64,000 nucleotides of DNA from Halorubellus litoreus (GTDB lineage Archaea > Halobacteriota > Halobacteria > Halobacteriales > Natrialbaceae), in NCBI RefSeq assembly GCF_037081675.1, contig NZ_JAZAQL010000002.1, positions 744,001 through 808,000 of the forward strand. Direction: 5' to 3'. The position numbers were made by a program, and so were the translations under genes. Within the stretch, counting starts at the first letter, position 1. Every line of letters starts with the position of its first letter. Below are positions 60,476-64,000 of this stretch, piece by piece. The notes below the pieces were generated by a model. It saw nothing but the letters and a program-made list of their open reading frames with translations. It had not been told where the DNA came from and made no database searches.

Positions 60476-60865
60476 ATGACCGACGGCCACCCGCTCGCGA
60501 CCGTGGAGACGTACGCGCTCGTCGCGCTCGGCGGGTTCGCCGGTGCGAACGCCCGGTACGTCGTCGACGGCGCGTTCGGTGCACTCCCCGCGACGCTCGC
60601 CGTGAACGTCCTCGGGAGCGCGCTCCTCGGATTCCTGCTGTACGAGGAGGCGTACCTCGGCGTGTTCTCCGGGCCGATGCGGACCGCCGTCGGCACCGGC
60701 TTCCTCTCCTCGCTCACGACGTACTCGACGTTCGCCGTCCAGACCTACCAGGCCGCACCGCTCGTCGCCGCCGGGAACGTCGCCGCGAACTACGCGCTCG
60801 GCGTCGCCGGCGTCCTCGTCGGCCGCCACGTCGCGCTCGCACTCGCCCGGAGGACGAACCAGTGA
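60476..60865 (+). CDS. crcB: Fluoride channel subunit CrcB/FluC (first copy)
   Basis: A 129-residue four-helix membrane protein of the FluC family that exports fluoride passively as a dual-topology dimer. Hallmarks: GGFAGANARYVVDG, TLAVNVLGSALLGFLLY, and TGFLSSLTTYSTFAVQT (the polar track Thr/Ser/Phe). Two adjacent copies imply a heterodimer of opposed topology. Its stop overlaps the GTG of the second copy by four bases. A TATA-like gtttttgcc lies about 30 bases before the ATG. Confidence 0.92.
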   Translation: MTDGHPLATVETYALVALGGFAGANARYVVDGAFGALPATLAVNVLGSALLGFLLYEEAYLGVFSGPMRTAVGTGFLSSLTTYSTFAVQTYQAAPLVAAGNVAANYALGVAGVLVGRHVALALARRTNQ

Positions 60866-61224
60866 ACCCCGCGTACCTCGTCGGCCTCGGCGGTGCACTC
60901 GGCGCGGTCGCGCGCCACGCCGTCTACGAGCGCGTCGACAACACCACCGACGTCCCGCGAGCGACGCTCGCCGTGAACGTCGTCGGGAGTCTCGTCCTCG
61001 GGCTCGCGACCGGGCTCGGCGCCGCGGGCGTCCTCGGGGGCGACGCCCTCCTGTTCGTCGGTACCGGCGCGTGCGGCGCGTTCACCACGTTCTCGACGTT
61101 CGCGTTCGAGACCGTCGACCGCCAGACCCGAAGCACGCGCGCCGCCGCCGCGAACGCGTTCGGCACGCTCGCACTCGCACTCGCCGCCGCCGCACTCGGA
61201 TTCTGGCTCGCGACGCTCGCCTGA
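60862..61224 (+). CDS. crcB: Fluoride channel subunit CrcB/FluC (second copy)
   Basis: A 120-residue paralogue of the preceding gene, with GALGAVARHAVYERV, TLAVNVVGSLVLGLATG and TGACGAFTTFSTFAFET. It starts with the GTG at 60862 that overlaps the upstream stop codon. As in other gene pairs of this family, each protein is expected to insert with one orientation, giving the antiparallel dimer. The 3' end, including the stop codon, lies in a 20-base tandem duplication. Confidence 0.92.
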   Translation: MNPAYLVGLGGALGAVARHAVYERVDNTTDVPRATLAVNVVGSLVLGLATGLGAAGVLGGDALLFVGTGACGAFTTFSTFAFETVDRQTRSTRAAAANAFGTLALALAAAALGFWLATLA

Positions 61225-61257
61225 CAGCACCGACGCTCGCCTGACAGCACCGACGCT
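61211..61257. repeat. 20-base perfect tandem duplication at a gene end
   Basis: The unit cgacgctcgcctgacagcac occurs at 61211-61230 and again at 61231-61250 with no mismatch, followed by a partial third copy (cgacgct). The first copy contains the stop codon of the second crcB gene; the second repeats the same end sequence out of frame. Confidence 0.9.
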
Positions 61258-61308
61258 ACCGAGTTCGAGGACTGCAAGAACGATTGCTCTCGGCTCGATC
61301 CGACCGAT

Positions 61309-61470
61309 TCAGAGCACGAACCCGACGCCGAACGTGAGCAGGAGGCCGACGACGAGCACGAGCGCGCCGCGAGCAACCTGGCCGGTCGTGTACTCCTGCA
61401 TCGGCGAGGTGACGCGCCCCTCGCTCTCGCCGTGGTCGTGGTCGTCCTCGTGGTGAGAGTCGTCGCTCAT
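61309..61470 (-). CDS. Small haloarchaeal membrane protein
   Basis: A 53-residue protein from the ATG at 61470 to the stop at 61309. It has a His/Asp-rich N-terminus (MSDDSHHEDDHDHGESEG), a conserved-looking VTSPMQEYTTGQV and one C-terminal transmembrane helix (LVLVVGLLLTFGVGFVL). Short proteins with this layout recur in haloarchaea, but their role is unknown; the His/Asp tail could bind metal. It is close to a cation/Ca2+ exchanger gene on the same strand. Confidence 0.75.
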   Translation of the reverse strand: MSDDSHHEDDHDHGESEGRVTSPMQEYTTGQVARGALVLVVGLLLTFGVGFVL

Positions 61471-61555
61471 GCCTCGTGCTCCTCACCGCCCGCACTTGAC
61501 GATTGCCATCCCGCCCGACCGACCGGGACGACGCCCGGAACCGAGGACGCGCGAG

Positions 61556-62611
61556 TCAGGAACTCACCGGAACCGGGATCGGCGACACCCCGAAGATACC
61601 GAGGAACAGCCACGCGACGAACACCGCGTACGCCCCCAGCAGGAAGTACGCCTCCCTGTTCGTGAGGTGGAGGTCGGTCCGGAGGAGCGTGAACAGGAAC
61701 ACCGTCGCGACCGTCAACGCGGTCATCATCGGGACCGCTATCGCGAAGTCGATGACGACCGCGTTCCCGACCGCCGCGGCGACGAGGATGCCCGCGGGCA
61801 CCGCGACGAGGAGATCGAAGACGTTGCTCCCGAGGACGTTCGCGAGACTCGTCGCGGACTCCCCGGCCTTCGCCGCGCGGATGGACACGAGCGCGTCCGG
61901 GAGGCTCGTCCCGGCCGCGATGACCGTCATCCCCCACACCCACAGGAGGTCCGGCGAGAATCGTGCCGCCGTGTACGTGATACCGGAGACGAGCGCCTCC
62001 ACCGCGAGCGCGATCGTCAGCAGGCTCACCGCGAGGAGCGCCCACTGCTTGCCGACGTTCAGCGAAGCGGGTGGTGCCTCCGCGTCGTAATCGCTCGTGT
62101 CCTGGTACTGGATGAAGATGTAGAGCACGTACAGCGCGATGGGGAGGAGCGCGAGCGCCGGCGTCACCACGCCCTTGAACTCGCCGGGCGCGCCGTTGTA
62201 GATGACCGCGAGCGAGAACGTGATGAGGACGACCGCGACCGAGAGCATGTAGAACTGCGCCTCCTTGAAGACGATGTCGCGGTTCGCCTCCACGCGATGG
62301 TCGACCGCGAGCGAGGAGAGCGCCGGGATGACGAGGATGTTGAATATCGCGGAGCCGACGATAGCGCCGACGCCGAGCCCGAACTCGCCGTGCAGCCACG
62401 TCGCGATCACCGCCGAGGACAGCTCGGGGAACGACGACCCGACCGCGACGACGATAGCGCCGTGCACGACCGGCGGCAGGCCGTAGTACAGCGACAGGTT
62501 CGCCGCGGAGTGCTCCAGCCACTCGCTGCCCTTCCAGATGACCGCGAGCGACCCGAGGACGAACACGGCGGCGACCGGGAGCGAGTTCACGAACGGACTC
62601 AGCAACGACAT
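61556..62611 (-). CDS. Calcium/sodium (CaCA-family) antiporter
   Basis: A 351-residue integral membrane exchanger with about ten helices and the two inverted alpha-repeats of the CaCA superfamily: VAVGSSFPELSSAVIATW with IVGSAIFNILVIPAL, and AAGTSLPDALVSIRAAKAG with VLGSNVFDLLVAVP. The acidic residues (E, D) in each repeat bind the cation. It would exchange Ca2+ for Na+ or H+. A charged loop of about 60 residues separates the halves. Start at the ATG at 62611; the frame is open beyond it. Confidence 0.93.
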   Translation of the reverse strand: MSLLSPFVNSLPVAAVFVLGSLAVIWKGSEWLEHSAANLSLYYGLPPVVHGAIVVAVGSSFPELSSAVIATWLHGEFGLGVGAIVGSAIFNILVIPALSSLAVDHRVEANRDIVFKEAQFYMLSVAVVLITFSLAVIYNGAPGEFKGVVTPALALLPIALYVLYIFIQYQDTSDYDAEAPPASLNVGKQWALLAVSLLTIALAVEALVSGITYTAARFSPDLLWVWGMTVIAAGTSLPDALVSIRAAKAGESATSLANVLGSNVFDLLVAVPAGILVAAAVGNAVVIDFAIAVPMMTALTVATVFLFTLLRTDLHLTNREAYFLLGAYAVFVAWLFLGIFGVSPIPVPVSS

Positions 62612-62702
62612 CGTCGGATTCGAGGGGCGACCGTCGCAAGAACCTTGTCGTTCGAGCCGACGCGACCGCCGCGTCGGAAGTGGATTCGCGTCCGGCGACG
62701 CC

Positions 62703-63581
62703 TCACCCGTCGTCGACGTCTCGGAGCAGTTCGCTCGTTCGCTGCGCGACCGCGTCCCGGAACGCGCCGAGGTCGAACCCGCGCCCCGTCGCCGTCCCGC
62801 CACCCGACGGTTCGTCCAGCAGCCAGTCGCCCTCCTCGCGGTAGATAGCGGCGAGCAGGCGGTCGTAGACGGTGTCGAACGACACCGGGAGTCCGCGGTC
62901 GCGGACCGTCGCCGCAACGCGCCCGAACCGTGCCGCCGTCGCGGTCTCGGCCGCGGCCGCGGTCGCGTCCGCGACGTCGCGCTCGCGGTCGGGAGCCTGG
63001 TCGGGTGCGGAAGCCTCTCCGCGGAAGGCGAGTCGTTCGCCGGTCTTCTTCCGGACGACGACACCCGCCGCCGGGCCGTCGTACCACGCGGACGCCGGGA
63101 GCGACTCGTCCGCGAACCCGTAGTCGCGGACGTGCACCTCCTTCCGAAATACGTTCACGGGGTCGAGCCCGAACGCGTCGAACGCTCGCTCGGCGGCGTC
63201 GACCCGCAGGAGTGCCTCGCGGTCGGCATCCCAGACGTCGACGCCGAGGACCGACGGCGTCCGCCCCCAGTCGTACGGATAGCCCGCGTACTGGGTGGCG
63301 ACCCCGAAGAACGTCACCGACTCGACGTCCTCGACCGCGTCCCGGAGCGCGCTCGCGTCCAGCGAATCGCGGACGTACTGGACCGCGTGCCGGAATCGCA
63401 GCGGCGCGTCCTCGGGCGCGAACTCGCGACGACGCGTCCCCACGCGGACCGCACCCGACTCCCCCAGCTGGAAGCGGAACAACTCGCCGGCGACGAGTTC
63501 CTGCACCCAGACGTGCCCGCCCTCGTCCGCGAACCCCGGCAGGACCTCGCTCGCGTCCGGAACCCCAGGATAACGCTTCAT
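62703..63581 (-). CDS. RNA-ligase-like protein lacking catalytic residues
   Basis: A 292-residue protein with the layout of the ATP-dependent RNA ligase (nucleotidyltransferase) domain, but with every key residue changed: motif I reads ELVAG (residues 28-32) instead of E-K-x-D-G, motif III FFGVA (91-95) instead of FGE, and motif IV AAGVVVRKK (171-179) with no glutamate. YDWGRTPSVLGVDVWD after motif III resembles ligase motif IIIa. I infer loss of adenylylation. The start is the ATG at 63581; MRGTY at 63629 is an alternative. Divergent from hisF. Confidence 0.6.
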   Translation of the reverse strand: MKRYPGVPDASEVLPGFADEGGHVWVQELVAGELFRFQLGESGAVRVGTRRREFAPEDAPLRFRHAVQYVRDSLDASALRDAVEDVESVTFFGVATQYAGYPYDWGRTPSVLGVDVWDADREALLRVDAAERAFDAFGLDPVNVFRKEVHVRDYGFADESLPASAWYDGPAAGVVVRKKTGERLAFRGEASAPDQAPDRERDVADATAAAAETATAARFGRVAATVRDRGLPVSFDTVYDRLLAAIYREEGDWLLDEPSGGGTATGRGFDLGAFRDAVAQRTSELLRDVDDG

Positions 63582-63739
63582 CGAACTGCGCGAACCGACG
63601 CACCCCGGGTACTTGTAGGTTCCACGCATCGGTCGGCGCGCACGGGACCGCGGCGACCGGTCCACGCTCGCGTCCACCGCACGGCCTGTCGCGAGCGGAC
63701 GCCTTTTGTCCGACGGCCTCGCACGTGGAGGTAGTAACC

Positions 63740-64000
63740 GTGACTCTCACGAAGCGCGTCATCCCCTGCATCGACGTCGACCTCGACGACGACGGCAACC
63801 CCGCCGTGTACACGGGCGTGAACTTCGAGGACCTCGAGTACACCGGCGACCCCGTCGAGATGGCAAAGCGATACAACGAAGCCGGCGCCGACGAGTTCGT
63901 GTTCCTCGACATCACCGCGAGCGCGGACGGCCGCGAGACGATGCTCGACACCGTCTCCGCGGTCGCGGACGAGGTGTTCATCCCACTCACCGTCGGCGGC
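63740..64000 (+). CDS. hisF: Imidazole glycerol phosphate synthase subunit HisF (N-terminal part)
   Basis: The cyclase subunit of histidine biosynthesis, working with the glutaminase HisH. The visible 87 residues start with a GTG at 63740: MTLTKRVIPCIDVDLDD matches the N-terminal strand with the catalytic Asp of HisF, followed by FEDLEYTGDPVEMAKRYNEA and DEFVFLDITAS, typical of the (beta/alpha)8 barrel. The window edge cuts the gene after PLTVGG. No other his genes are visible. Confidence 0.93.
   Translation, partial: MTLTKRVIPCIDVDLDDDGNPAVYTGVNFEDLEYTGDPVEMAKRYNEAGADEFVFLDITASADGRETMLDTVSAVADEVFIPLTVGG

Overview
The window is a chromosomal segment from a haloarchaeon (class Halobacteria). 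The evidence is a GC-rich sequence with strongly acidic predicted proteins. It also carries archaeal machinery (a TFIIB homologue, the GatC/GatA tRNA amidotransferase pair, archaeal-type PurL) and typical haloarchaeal families (two halobacterial transducers, a REC-HalX regulator, a bacterio-opsin-activator-type HTH protein, Tat-type lipoproteins). Many genes have a TATA-like element about 25-32 bases before the start codon, as expected for leaderless transcripts. I cannot name the genus. The segment reads as ordinary core chromosome: I see no transposase, integrase, tRNA, rRNA or CRISPR array.

Layout. 1-4.8 kb: lipid and fatty-acid genes (partial acyl-CoA dehydrogenase, acyl-CoA ligase) plus secreted proteins of unknown role. 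4.9-7.5 kb: CBS-domain protein, creatininase-family amidohydrolase, M29 aminopeptidase. 7.7-12.6 kb: two tandem chemotaxis transducers. 12.6-20.6 kb: mixed enzymes (O-methyltransferase, sarcosine-oxidase-like FAD enzyme, MscS channel, dUTPase-fold protein, Hsp20-like protein, BtpA, old-yellow-enzyme oxidoreductase, redoxin). 20.6-23.3 kb: two tandem membrane proteins that look like M48 peptidases without zinc ligands. 24-27 kb: an Lrp regulator followed after two bases by an aminotransferase, then an Eis-like acetyltransferase. 27-30.3 kb: a degenerate sensor kinase and a REC-HalX regulator. 30.4-39.8 kb: PurL, HTH regulator, SDR protein, PHP phosphoesterase overlapping an asparagine-synthase-like protein, a duplicated membrane protein, TFB, GatC-GatA. 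40-44 kb: a small acidic protein behind a structured leader, a membrane spermidine-synthase-like protein, an HTH regulator, a SnoaL-like protein and a TANGO2/NRDE protein.

44.3-56.5 kb is a menaquinone region. menA-menC-menE run as one tightly packed unit and menF-menD as another with an ATGA overlap; menB lies alone. Together they cover isochorismate synthesis (MenF), SEPHCHC synthesis (MenD), o-succinylbenzoate synthesis (MenC), CoA ligation (MenE), ring closure (MenB) and prenylation (MenA). No menH, thioesterase or quinone methyltransferase is visible here. Interspersed are a LuxR-type HTH regulator, a PQQ-propeller lipoprotein and a membrane-anchored J-domain protein. 56.6-64 kb: lipoproteins, a molybdopterin enzyme, a ribbon-helix-helix protein, a DUF3179 lipoprotein divergent from a TlpA-CcdA thiol-redox pair, a FluC/CrcB fluoride-channel pair, a cation/Ca2+ exchanger, an RNA-ligase-like protein lacking catalytic residues, and the start of hisF.

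The most unusual signals are three apparently inactivated enzyme folds (M48-like pair, histidine-kinase-like, RNA-ligase-like), a cluster of nested inverted repeats before the gene at 40128, intergenic tandem arrays that all have 11- or 22-base periods, and short tandem duplications that span the stop codons of four genes.
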